64,000 nucleotides of DNA, from contig CAWBGB010000007.1 in NCBI GenBank assembly GCA_963788285.1, forward strand, positions 558,001-622,000, read 5' to 3'. The stretch is from Alicyclobacillus_A sp963788285. GTDB lineage: Bacteria; Bacillota; Bacilli; Alicyclobacillales; Alicyclobacillaceae. A program made the position numbers and the translations under genes. Below the pieces are notes generated by a model that saw only the letters and a program-made list of their open reading frames with translations, had not been told where the DNA came from and searched no databases. This document shows, in pieces, positions 25,917-33,767 of the stretch. Each line of letters starts with the position of its first letter. Position 1 is the stretch's first letter.

Positions 25917-26069
25917 ATGCAAGCAAGGAGAGCAGAATTGAAAAAATTCCTGCAAAATTCAGAGGTACAATCGTACCTTGACAAATTGCAGCACATGAAT
26001 CGTTCCAGAAGATGGGTTCCAACATATGGTCGTCGAAGCGACAAAAGATACATGTCGCCAACGAGGTAA
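25917..26069 (+). pseudogene. Small ORF of cassette A, frameshifted paralogue
   Basis: Encodes 50 aa behind AAAGGATGAGG. The first 24 residues (ARRAELKKFLQNSEVQSYLD and on to KLQH) are almost identical to the small protein at 32849. Directly after that, one extra base (CACATGAATCG against CACTCAATCG) shifts the frame. The adjacent frame here still reads IVPEDG...KDT, matching IVSEDR...KDT of the other copy. This copy is therefore probably inactivated, while its riboswitch remains canonical. The function of the family is unknown. Confidence 0.75.
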
Positions 26070-26171
26070 CTCACATAGACGGCGGATGGTGGCAAGGTGA
26101 ATCCGGTCCAGAATTAACCATGTAGTGATAGACCGTGGAGTGGTTTTTGTTTGATCTGGAGCGCGCTGTGA

Positions 26172-26208
26172 TGACAAAGGCCCCCAGAATCGTTGGGGGC
26201 CTTTGTTG
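26172..26208 (+). terminator. Strong intrinsic terminator
   Basis: ACAAAGGCCCCC, a short loop, then GGGGGCCTTTGT: a perfect stem of about 12 bp. It ends the cassette A transcription unit. Confidence 0.85.
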
Positions 26209-26369
26209 TGATGCATGTCAACCTCTGTAGGGCATGTGTTTACAGAAGTGTAACGTACTGACCTTTTTCACACTTTCATAACACAGTGGGAGGAGTAGAT
26301 AGTTTGAATCGTTTCGTTCCGGTTCCGGAACCGATGACAACGCCTTTGTCGCGGAGACTGACGTGAACA

Positions 26370-27419
26370 ACGTAAGAAGCACAAGCGCAGGAGAGTACTA
26401 CGCTGTTTGGAAGCATATTCACCATGGCCTTATTCGTTGTGGCGCTCGTTACCGTAGGTTTCCCACGCCGTGGGGACGTAACATTCGTTTGACGGCCGCT
26501 GAAACAGTGATTACAACGCGTCACGCGTATTTGGCGCACTTTCTGACCACGCCAGCAGAGTACAGCCAGTTGTGGGCAGCTTTACACCAGGATTCCAAAA
26601 ATACGGATGCGTCGAAGTACGTACACGTGGTGTCGGTCACTAGGCCAACCTCGCCGATTGAAGTTCTGCCGTTGTCTGGCAGCGGCTGGAACGGCTATGC
26701 AATGCTGGTACACAACCCGAGACTTGTATGATTGGTGACTGCTCACGTGCAGAACGGTATGGGTGAGTACATTAGTGATATGGTCAAACGTACGGGCGTG
26801 CTGGCAGGCACAAACGCCAGCGGATTTGAAGACCCCAAAGGTGCGGGATGGGGCGGCATTCCGGTCGGCCTCGTGATGACCGGGGGCAATGTGGTGCAAT
26901 GGCCCAAAGGCACGGAAGATTGGACCACGGTCGGCTTTACCAAAGACGGGGTGATGGTAATGGGGCGGTATAGTGTTGCTCAGCTCCAGCAAATGGGCGT
27001 CCGCGATGCCATGCAGTTCCACCCGGAACTTGTGGTTAACGGCAAGCCAATGATCACGTCCGGAGACGGTGGTTGGGGGTACGATCCACGTAGCGGCCAT
27101 CGGCCAACGGAAAGATGGTACGGTGATTTTCATCGTCATCAACGGCCGCTTTAAAGGCGGATCGGGCATGGGGGCCAGCCAGCGCCAAGTGCAGGATGAG
27201 ATGCTGAAGTTGGGCGCGGTGAACGCGTGCGCGATGGACGGTGGATCGTCTAGCGTTCTGTACAAGGATGAAGAGATAGTCAATTCGCCTTCAACCACAG
27301 ATCCCAACCATCAGCGCCACTTGCCAGACGCTTGGCTGGTCTTTCCGTCAGTCGAAGCGGCCAATGCGTACAGTAAGGTTCTGGTGCAAACCCATGTTGA
27401 ATATAAGCTTCTAAAGTGA
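26370..27419 (+). pseudogene. Broken phosphodiester glycosidase (NAGPA domain) membrane protein
   Basis: An N-terminal helix (FTMALFVVALVTVGF) is in one frame. The family domain follows in the next frame (LTAAETVITTRHAYLAHFLT through VLPLSGSGWNGYAMLVHNP), is interrupted by an in-frame TGA at 26729-26731, and continues with GTNASGFEDP and GFTKDGVMVMGRYS. A second frameshift near 27090 leads into GTVIFIVINGRFKGGSGMGA and the hallmark ACAMDGGSSSVLY. Three lesions in an otherwise well-preserved gene. Such proteins cleave phosphodiester-linked sugars outside the cell and are common in Bacillota. Confidence 0.8.
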
Positions 27420-27529
27420 AATTTTGTTAACAGAAGCCTTCGATGTGCCTCCTTCTGCCGAATACTGGTTACTTCTAGTAAATTGCACTCGATGCCTTTC
27501 TCGACAATGGAAGACTCAAGAGATGATTG

Positions 27530-28507
27530 TCAATGCCTGGGATGGTTCATGAAGAACTCGTACATGGCCTGACTTGCGTTCGGACCGAGAGGGTCCGTGA
27601 ACGATCCACTAAGACTACCGCCCGACCAAGCGTGCCCCATGCCATCTATCACCCAATACTCTGCCACTACATGTCCATGATGATCCTTCCACTTCTGTAC
27701 TGTGTACGGATAACCACCGAGGGATATACGGGCTATCGTGCTGTCCGGAGATGAGAACCGGGCGTTGTATGCCTTGGAAGCAAGGTGATTGGTCTCCATC
27801 CACTGTTCAACCACCTGCTGACCATTGACAGGGTTGACTGTCGTGTCGGCACTGCCGTGGAACACGATGGTGGGCACCACACGGGCGTATTTGCCCATCG
27901 CCTGGTAGGCCGCTTGTCCTTGTTGTGTCGGATCCGGTCCGCCAAACGCCATCGCTGTCACACTCGAGGTCATGGAGGTCGCCGCCTGGTACTCCAAGCC
28001 CGAATGTACACCGATGGCGGCGAAAATGTCCGGATACGTAGCCCCCATGATCACCGCCATCGCCGCACCGGCCGACATTCCAGCCACATACACCCGTTTC
28101 TTGTCGACCGTCCATCGTGAGGTGTTGTTTTCTACTTGCTGCGCAATGCCGGCGATCATTGCGGCTTCTCCACCGCCGCGGACCTGATTGGCCGGGTCAA
28201 ACCAGTTCCAACATTCACCGCCGTTATCCTGACTGGTCTGTTCGGGATATACCACGATGAAATTGTGCTGATTGGCCAAATCGTTCATGCCAGTGCCCTC
28301 GGCGAAGTCCTCAGGCGTCTGCATACATGCGTGCAGCATCATGATCATCGGCACAGACGTTCCCACAGTGTAATGGACCGGCGTATACACATAATAGTTT
28401 GTACTACCAGTCGGCCCGCTGTACGTAAACTTCTGCCATGTGCGACGGGGTGTGGATGTGGCGTTCTGAGGGCTCAAAGACGTACGTGTCCGTTTCGATT
28501 TGTTCAT
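27530..28507 (-). CDS. PHB depolymerase family esterase
   Basis: A 325-aa alpha/beta hydrolase. The nucleophile elbow is AGMSAGAAM, the oxyanion region is MMLHACMQTPEDFAEGTGMN, and the catalytic His is in IDGMGHAWSGG; an Asp in FHGSADTTVNP completes the triad. The family includes polyhydroxybutyrate depolymerases and feruloyl esterases. No signal peptide is present with the start chosen at 28507 (AAAGGGG 7 nt upstream), so the enzyme may be intracellular. The frame is open to 28633, but that extension is not needed. No pha genes are nearby. Confidence 0.88.
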   Translation of the reverse strand: MNKSKRTRTSLSPQNATSTPRRTWQKFTYSGPTGSTNYYVYTPVHYTVGTSVPMIMMLHACMQTPEDFAEGTGMNDLANQHNFIVVYPEQTSQDNGGECWNWFDPANQVRGGGEAAMIAGIAQQVENNTSRWTVDKKRVYVAGMSAGAAMAVIMGATYPDIFAAIGVHSGLEYQAATSMTSSVTAMAFGGPDPTQQGQAAYQAMGKYARVVPTIVFHGSADTTVNPVNGQQVVEQWMETNHLASKAYNARFSSPDSTIARISLGGYPYTVQKWKDHHGHVVAEYWVIDGMGHAWSGGSLSGSFTDPLGPNASQAMYEFFMNHPRH

Positions 28508-28633
28508 TTCCATTCCCCTTTTTTGTGGCATGATGATTTCAAGTCCGTCAACTCGCCTCATATGGCCGAAAGTGTCGACTTTCTCCGTAGTGGCATCTAC
28601 GATGTAGCCGTTGTTCTTCAAACACTCCTCCAA

Positions 28634-29110
28634 GACTGTTGTATGGTAGTACAGCAGTCATCATATGAGAAAATATTGATTCGGGGCATAAAAGAGTTAG
28701 AATACTTAAAATTCAACTCCAAAGTGCATTAGAGATAGATATTGAAATGTTGGCCGTTCTGATTGCGCTCTAGTCTTTATATTGTAACCCATTCGGGTTT
28801 TGTTCGGTGATGACGGACAACATTTCGATACTTGCCTCTGTCACTTCCAACTGTGTGGGCACAACCTTACGCATCCCATCGCGGTGTTATAATACACATC
28901 TCGTACAATAGAACTTGATCCACCTCCTTCAGCAAGCCTCTCATTCCCTTTACGTCTTTTCTGCCCCTGCAAATCGCTGTCTTTTCTCGGGATTCTGTGC
29001 ATAAGACAAGGATGTGACGTGCAATTGTCCAGATTTTTACCATGTTGCGCCAGCTTATGTCCATATTCAAAGTTATTAACAAAAAATTTTCATAATTAAC
29101 TGTATCAAAA
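28634..29110. other. Intergenic region, no gene seen
   Basis: AT-rich, with no supported gene on either strand. It must contain the divergent promoter for the esterase and sequence upstream of the glyoxylate operon. Confidence 0.4.
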
Positions 29111-29114
29111 CAGG

Positions 29115-29152
29115 TTTACAGACATATTGATGTTGTAGTACAGTACCAACAT
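29115..29152 (+). promoter_or_regulatory. Promoter and operator-like palindrome of the glyoxylate operon
   Basis: TTTACA (29115-29120), an 18-nt spacer, then TACAGT (29139-29144) form a plausible sigma-A promoter. Overlapping the -10 is an inverted repeat with perfect arms ATGTTG (29130-29135) and CAACAT (29147-29152). Its position would suit a repressor. The regulator is not identified. Confidence 0.5.
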
Positions 29153-29174
29153 AAGAATAAAGGAGGAATCTACC

Positions 29175-29333
29175 ATGACTTCGGTGGCCCCAAGGCATGA
29201 CGATTTACCTCTCGATGAACCGCGAAAACAGTGTTGTTACTGTGGCAGAGAGTTTGACGAACAAGCCCCGTCGTTCGCCGTGATCTGTGAGCACTGTGTC
29301 AACATCCAAGATGAATACTCGCAATACTCATAA
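29175..29333 (+). CDS. Small zinc-ribbon-like protein
   Basis: A 52-aa protein with AAGGAGG 7 nt before its ATG. It has two paired-cysteine motifs, CCYCGREFDE and CEHC, 16-17 residues apart, as in a minimal zinc ribbon. The tails are acidic and polar (NIQDEYSQYS). It is the first gene after the promoter and lies about 35 nt before aceB, so it is co-transcribed with the glyoxylate bypass. No homologous family is recalled. A DNA- or protein-binding role is inference from the fold only. Confidence 0.75.
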   Translation: MTSVAPRHDDLPLDEPRKQCCYCGREFDEQAPSFAVICEHCVNIQDEYSQYS

Positions 29334-29367
29334 TGTTTTACAAAGTTGAAAGAGGTGGATGAACGGT

Positions 29368-30975
29368 ATGTCAACGGCGATTGGATGGCTTCCCGCAGGC
29401 GTAAGTGTGACGGTGCCCACCAGTCCTCAGTTCGCGGAGGTCCTGACCACGGAAGCACTGGAGTTTGTAGCCGAACTGGAGCGAACGTTTGGGCTGCGAC
29501 GCAAGGAGCTGTTACAGCGACGCGAAGCGCGCCAGGCAGAAATTGATGCCGGAAAACTCCCAGACTTTCTGCCAGAAACAGCACACATTCGGAACGGAGA
29601 TTGGAAAATTGCGCCGGTGCCTGAGGACTTGCAAGACCGGCGTGTGGAAATCACGGGACCGGCCGGTGATCGGAAGATGGTGATCAACGCCTTGAACTCC
29701 GGCGCCAAAGTGTTTATGGCCGACTTCGAAGATGCCAATTCTCCGACTTGGGAGAACACCGTGCAGGGGCAACTGAACCTCCGGGATGCCATTCGTCGTT
29801 CAATTGACTACGTGAGTCCCGAAGGCAAGTCGTATCAGCTCCACGAAAACATCGCGACACTTGTGGTGCGTCCCCGTGGTTGGCATCTCGAGGAGAAACA
29901 CATCCTCGTGGACGGAGCGCCGGTGTCTGGCGGACTGTTTGACTTTGCGCTCTACGTCTTCCACAACACCAAGCAACTACTTGAGAACGGAACCGGGCCG
30001 TACTTTTACCTGCCGAAAATGGAGAGTCACCTGGAAGCGCGCCTTTGGAATGATGTGTTCACGTATACCGAACGGAGATTGGACATCCCACACGGCACCA
30101 TCAAAGCCACCGTGCTGATTGAGACCATCCTCGCGGCGTTTGAAATGGACGAAATCCTCTACGAATTGCGAGATCACGCCGCGGGTCTGAACTGCGGACG
30201 GTGGGACTACATTTTCAGCTACATCAAGAAGTTTCGGAACCACAAGCAGTTCCTGTTACCGGACCGGGCGCTTGTGACGATGACGTCGCCTTGCATGCGG
30301 GCGTACTCACTGCTCGCCATCCAGACGTGCCACAAGCGAAACGCGCACGCCATTGGCGGCATGGCTGCTCAAATTCCGGTCAAGAACGATCCCATCGCCA
30401 ACGAGGAAGCGTTGAAAAAGGTACGCATGGACAAAGTCCGGGAAGCCTCGGATGGACACGACGGCACGTGGGTCGCGCACCCTGCGTTGGTCCCTGTAGC
30501 GATGGAGGCGTTCAATGAGCATATGCCGACGCCAAACCAAATCCACCGCAAGCGCGAAGACGTTCACGTCACGGCGGCGGACCTGCTTGAGGTGCCGGAA
30601 GGGGGCATCAGCGAGCATGGCTTACGAAACAACATCAGCGTCGCGGTTCAGTACATTGAGGCCTGGCTGCGCGGCGTGGGAGCGGTACCGATTTTCAATC
30701 TCATGGAGGACGCCGCAACGGCGGAAATCTCCCGCACACAAGTGTGGCAGTGGATCCGCCATCCGCACGGCATACTGAACGACGGCCGCAAGGTGACCTT
30801 CGCCCTCGTGAAGGAACTGCTGGCCGATGAACTGGCCAAGATTCGCGAGCAAGTTGGGCAGGAGCATTTCACAGGCGGACGGTATCGGCAAGCCAGCGAA
30901 CTGTTCTTGAGCCTGACTGCAAACGACGAATTCGTCGAGTTTCTCACGCTGCCCGGATACACCTATTTGGACTAA
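29368..30975 (+). CDS. aceB: Malate synthase A
   Basis: Condenses glyoxylate with acetyl-CoA to malate, the second step of the glyoxylate bypass. A 535-aa MSA-type enzyme. Motifs: KVFMADFEDANSPTWEN, VVRPRGWHLEEKHI, the catalytic region TIKATVLIETILAAFEMDEI, LNCGRWDYIFS and SRTQVWQWIRH. All expected segments are present. GGTGG lies 9 nt before the ATG at 29368; an ATG three codons upstream is very close to that site. It is followed by aceA after only 15-21 nt, so the two form an operon with the zinc-ribbon gene. Confidence 0.95.
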   Translation: MSTAIGWLPAGVSVTVPTSPQFAEVLTTEALEFVAELERTFGLRRKELLQRREARQAEIDAGKLPDFLPETAHIRNGDWKIAPVPEDLQDRRVEITGPAGDRKMVINALNSGAKVFMADFEDANSPTWENTVQGQLNLRDAIRRSIDYVSPEGKSYQLHENIATLVVRPRGWHLEEKHILVDGAPVSGGLFDFALYVFHNTKQLLENGTGPYFYLPKMESHLEARLWNDVFTYTERRLDIPHGTIKATVLIETILAAFEMDEILYELRDHAAGLNCGRWDYIFSYIKKFRNHKQFLLPDRALVTMTSPCMRAYSLLAIQTCHKRNAHAIGGMAAQIPVKNDPIANEEALKKVRMDKVREASDGHDGTWVAHPALVPVAMEAFNEHMPTPNQIHRKREDVHVTAADLLEVPEGGISEHGLRNNISVAVQYIEAWLRGVGAVPIFNLMEDAATAEISRTQVWQWIRHPHGILNDGRKVTFALVKELLADELAKIREQVGQEHFTGGRYRQASELFLSLTANDEFVEFLTLPGYTYLD

Positions 30976-30996
30976 TCATAGAGGAGGAAGATGGAG

Positions 30997-32274
30997 ATGA
31001 GCCATTTTGAAACTGCGGAAGCGCTGAAGAAGTACTGGGAGACGGACAGCCGGTGGAAGGGAGTCGAGCGGCCGTATAGCGCAGAAGATGTGCTTCGACT
31101 GCGCGGATCGGTCCACATTGAATATACCTTGGCGAAGCTGGGGGCCGAACGCTTGTGGAATCTGCTGCACACGGAGGACTTTGTGCGCGCACTCGGCGCA
31201 CTAACGGGGAACCAGGCGGTTCAGCAGGTGAAAGCGGGCTTGAAAGCCATTTATCTCAGTGGTTGGCAAGTGGCTGCGGACGCCAACTTATCGGGTCACA
31301 TGTACCCGGACCAAAGCTTGTACCCTGCGAACAGCGTGCCCAACGTCGTGAAACGCATTAACCAGGCGCTGCTCCGTGCGGATCAGATTCAGCACGTGGA
31401 AGGAACGGGGAACGTACACTGGTTGGCTCCGATTGTGGCAGACGCCGAAGCCGGGTTTGGCGGTCCGTTGAATGTCTTCGAGCTGATGAAGCAGATGATT
31501 GAAGCCGGGGCCGCTGGTGTCCACTTTGAAGACCAGCTTGCCTCCGAGAAAAAGTGCGGACACATGGGCGGCAAAGTGTTGATCCCGACGTCCCACGCCA
31601 TTCGCAACCTCACGGCGGCTCGCCTGGCAGCGGACGTCCTCGGTGTACCAACCATCCTGGTGGCACGTACGGATGCAAACGGTGCGTTCCTGATTACGAG
31701 TGACATTGACGAGCGGGATCAGAAATTCCTAACGGGAGAACGCACGCCGGAAGGATTCTTCCGAATGAGGGGCGGTATCGATGCGGCTATCGCACGGGGA
31801 CTGGCGTACGCGCCGTACTGCGACTTGGTCTGGTGTGAGACCTCCGAGCCGAACATCGAAGAAGCGCGCAAGTTCGCAGAGGCGATTCACTCGGAATTCC
31901 CGGGCAAGTTGCTGGCGTACAACTGCTCTCCGTCGTTCAACTGGCGAAAGAAACTGGATGAAAAGACGATTGCGGAGTTCCAGACGATGCTCGGACATAT
32001 GGGCTATAAGTTCCAGTTCGTCACTCTGGCTGGATTCCACACGCTAAACCACAGCATGTTCCAATTGGCGTGGGACTACAATCAACGTGGTATGGCAGCG
32101 TACTCCGACTTGCAGCAGGCGGAATTCGCGAGCGAACAGTACGGCTACACCGCAACCCGCCATCAGCGGGAAGTCGGTACGGGCTACTTCGACGAAGTGG
32201 CACAGGTGATTGCCGCTGGTTCCGCTTCGACAACCGCCCTGACCGGATCGACCGAAGAAGAACAGTTTGTTTGA
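30997..32274 (+). CDS. aceA: Isocitrate lyase
   Basis: Splits isocitrate to succinate and glyoxylate, allowing growth on acetate or fatty acids. A 425-aa short-form (AceA) enzyme. The catalytic loop is KKCGHMGGKVLIPTSHAIRN, the metal site includes IVADAEAGFGG, and YNCSPSFNWRKKL is the family signature. The start is taken at 30997 because GGAGG lies 9 nt upstream; an in-frame ATG two codons earlier is very close to that site. It lies directly after malate synthase. The acyl-CoA synthetase at 24 kb fits a lifestyle using fatty acids. Confidence 0.96.
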   Translation: MSHFETAEALKKYWETDSRWKGVERPYSAEDVLRLRGSVHIEYTLAKLGAERLWNLLHTEDFVRALGALTGNQAVQQVKAGLKAIYLSGWQVAADANLSGHMYPDQSLYPANSVPNVVKRINQALLRADQIQHVEGTGNVHWLAPIVADAEAGFGGPLNVFELMKQMIEAGAAGVHFEDQLASEKKCGHMGGKVLIPTSHAIRNLTAARLAADVLGVPTILVARTDANGAFLITSDIDERDQKFLTGERTPEGFFRMRGGIDAAIARGLAYAPYCDLVWCETSEPNIEEARKFAEAIHSEFPGKLLAYNCSPSFNWRKKLDEKTIAEFQTMLGHMGYKFQFVTLAGFHTLNHSMFQLAWDYNQRGMAAYSDLQQAEFASEQYGYTATRHQREVGTGYFDEVAQVIAAGSASTTALTGSTEEEQFV

Positions 32275-32359
32275 GGTACGAAAGTTGGATGTGCAGGGGC
32301 GGAAAGCCCCTCTCGATTTCGAAGCCATCTTGAACACAAAATCAGGAGGTGCTTTTAAC

Positions 32360-32524
32360 ATGGCTAAAGCAAATGAAACGGTAGTTCGTCGAGTGTTGAA
32401 GGTACAAATGGATTCCGAAATGATAGGAAAGATGATTGAATCGAGACTTGATCCAGAGAAAACAGATTCTAGTTTCTGGATCAAGGAGAGGCTACTTGAG
32501 TATTACGAACGTACAACCAAGTAG
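32360..32524 (+). CDS. 54-aa hypothetical protein downstream of aceA
   Basis: Starts ATGGCTAAAGC with AGGAGG 10 nt upstream. It encodes a strongly charged helical peptide (VVRRVLKVQMDSEMIGKMIE, then SSFWIKERLLEYYERTT). The strand-then-helices pattern is reminiscent of a ribbon-helix-helix DNA-binding protein, but no signature is clear. It lies 86 nt after aceA and directly before the cassette B leader. Its stop abuts the leader RNA. Confidence 0.6.
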   Translation: MAKANETVVRRVLKVQMDSEMIGKMIESRLDPEKTDSSFWIKERLLEYYERTTK

Positions 32525-32675
32525 GGACTCGGCAACGGTGGCACCCCTCACTGATCTTTGTGGAAGCAGTCTACCTGACTAGTAGGGCAAGCCCTGAAGT
32601 CGACACCCGACACGCAGTTCGCAAAAGCGGCAGGAGAATGGTGCGGTGCCTACTTACAGTGACTTGAGTCATTCA
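32525..32675 (+). ncRNA. Diverged c-di-AMP-type leader RNA, cassette B
   Basis: Collinear with the riboswitch of cassette A: GACTAGTAGGG against GACTGGTAGGG, ACCCGACACGCAGTTCG against ACCCGACAGCTAACTTCG, the AGGAGA tract, and a nearly identical segment through CAGTGACTTGAGT to the terminator. However, the canonical GGGGTGAATC and GACAGCTAAC core elements are altered (TTGTGGAAGCAG; GACACGCAG). It is therefore a homologous leader that has probably lost or changed ligand binding. Confidence 0.6.
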
Positions 32676-32703
32676 CCCCGTAGACGCAATCTACGGGGTT
32701 TTT
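32676..32703 (+). terminator. Terminator of cassette B leader
   Basis: Perfect 9-bp stem CCCCGTAGA / TCTACGGGG with loop CGCAA and five Ts. It is the same element as in cassette A, with the wobble pair restored. Confidence 0.88.
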
Positions 32704-32848
32704 GTCTAAAACCCCCAGATACTCGACGTACCCAGGGACAGAATCAAGCACGTCAAAAGTCAAAATAATACATATTGTAGCAGACATACAGGAAATACGA
32801 GTTTGTAATCTACCATCGGAAAAGCATCGGAAAAGGATGAGGATTTGC

Positions 32849-33031
32849 ATGGAAACACGAAGAGCTGAACTTAAAAAGTTCCTTCAAAATTCAGAGATAC
32901 AATCATACCTGGACAAATTGCAGCACTCAATCGTCTCAGAAGATAGGTTATCCCTCGATAGGGTTTTCAAATTGAAAAAAGATACATTTCACGTCGTCCA
33001 CAAGGTAAAGGTCGGCTCTATTCAACAGTAG
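32849..33031 (+). CDS. Small protein of cassette B, unknown family
   Basis: A 60-aa basic protein behind AAAAGGATGAGG. The N-terminal half is helical (TRRAELKKFLQNSEIQSYLD), then IVSEDRLSLDRVFKLKKDTF and a Val/Lys-rich tail. A nearly identical N-terminal half occurs in the frameshifted copy at 25917, so the family is duplicated within 7 kb, each time behind a riboswitch-like leader and terminator. I do not recognise it. Control by c-di-AMP, at least ancestrally, would suggest a role in potassium or osmotic balance or sporulation, but that is inference only. Confidence 0.7.
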   Translation: METRRAELKKFLQNSEIQSYLDKLQHSIVSEDRLSLDRVFKLKKDTFHVVHKVKVGSIQQ

Positions 33032-33077
33032 CCTCCTGGCACAATCATAGGGCTGCAACATCTGGTTATTCTCTCCG

Positions 33078-33112
33078 ATGCGTCTTTGAAGTCTGAGGCG
33101 CTTTTTTTATTG
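33078..33112 (+). terminator. Terminator after cassette B
   Basis: GCGTC...GAGGCGC hairpin followed by seven Ts, about 50 nt after the small ORF. Confidence 0.55.
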
Positions 33113-33240
33113 CTCATAGACCCCCGCGAAAATCCACGCATGTATCAGTAGATTAGCCTGTCCTCCCGATGACACGCTGTCATAAGGTATATCAACGCGA
33201 TGTGAATGAACGCATATCACACAGAAGGAGGTGAAGTCAC

Positions 33241-33459
33241 ATGAGTTGCGGCTTTGATGGTGCACCGAGCATTTTGTTTAGGTTGTCCCCAGGTGTACGT
33301 GTAGACGTCGTATTTGACGATACAGGACCGCGAGGGATCAACACTACATTCCTTGGTTTCGAAGGAAATACCGTATAGTTCCTGGTGGATGGAGAAGTAC
33401 TGTTTATTCCGCCTCGGAGGATTCAAGCCATCTCCATTCATGCGCCACGCAGTTGCTAA
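33241..33459 (+). pseudogene. Small Sm-fold-like ORF interrupted by one TAG
   Basis: AGAAGGAGGTGAAGTCAC precedes an ATG that opens a 45-aa frame (MSCGFDGAPSILFRLSPG, VRVDVVFDDTG, INTTFLGFEGNTV). It ends at TAG (33376-33378) and then continues in the same frame for 26 residues (FLVDGEVLFIPPRRIQAISI) to TAA. The beta-strand pattern with G-F-E-G and a terminal R-I-Q-A-I resembles small Sm-like spore or coat proteins. A single nonsense mutation, or a truncated 45-aa product. Confidence 0.55.
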
Positions 33460-33493
33460 GTCAACTCCATTCTGTAAGTGCCTAGATGAGAAT

Positions 33494-33520
33494 AAGGGTA
33501 CGGACACAGGTCCGTACCCC
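33494..33520 (+). terminator. Hairpin after the Sm-like ORF
   Basis: GGGTACGGAC, loop ACAG, GTCCGTACCC: a near-perfect 10-bp stem, followed by CGATTTCTTG. Confidence 0.6.
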
Positions 33521-33542
33521 GATTTCTTGATAATAATGGAGC

Positions 33543-33636
33543 TCCAAGGGCACAGGTTATGTTCTCGTCAAATCCATTCTGTGAGTGCCTAGCGCACAGA
33601 ATTCAAAACACAAAACCTCGTGGCTGTGCCCTTGGA
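33543..33636. repeat. Short element with 13-bp terminal inverted repeats
   Basis: TCCAAGGGCACAG (33543-33555) and CTGTGCCCTTGGA (33624-33636) are perfect inverted repeats enclosing 68 bp. Overlapping it, TCCATTCTGTAAGTGCCTAG (33466-33485) is repeated with one mismatch at 33573-33592. It could be a tiny MITE-like element or an RNA hairpin. Confidence 0.5.
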
Positions 33637-33767
33637 ACTACTCGACAATTGTATGCCAATACGATTGAATGTGTGTCGTATCCCGTCGAGAATCAAAGCA
33701 CAAAAAGCTGCAACAGATGTTTATTCTGGATCTGTGACTCCAGATCAGGGCCTCATGTGCTCCAGAT

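Noticed and set aside
29359..29367. ATG at 29359 as the malate synthase start
   Set aside because: The Shine-Dalgarno sequence is only 3 nt away, while the ATG at 29368 has proper spacing. Both remain possible.
32525..32675. A cobalamin riboswitch in the cassette B leader
   Set aside because: It lacks the B12-box, and its 3' half aligns with the c-di-AMP leader at 25.7 kb.
33543..33636. A CRISPR array from the short repeats near 33.5 kb
   Set aside because: Only two direct copies and one inverted pair, with no regular spacing and no cas genes.
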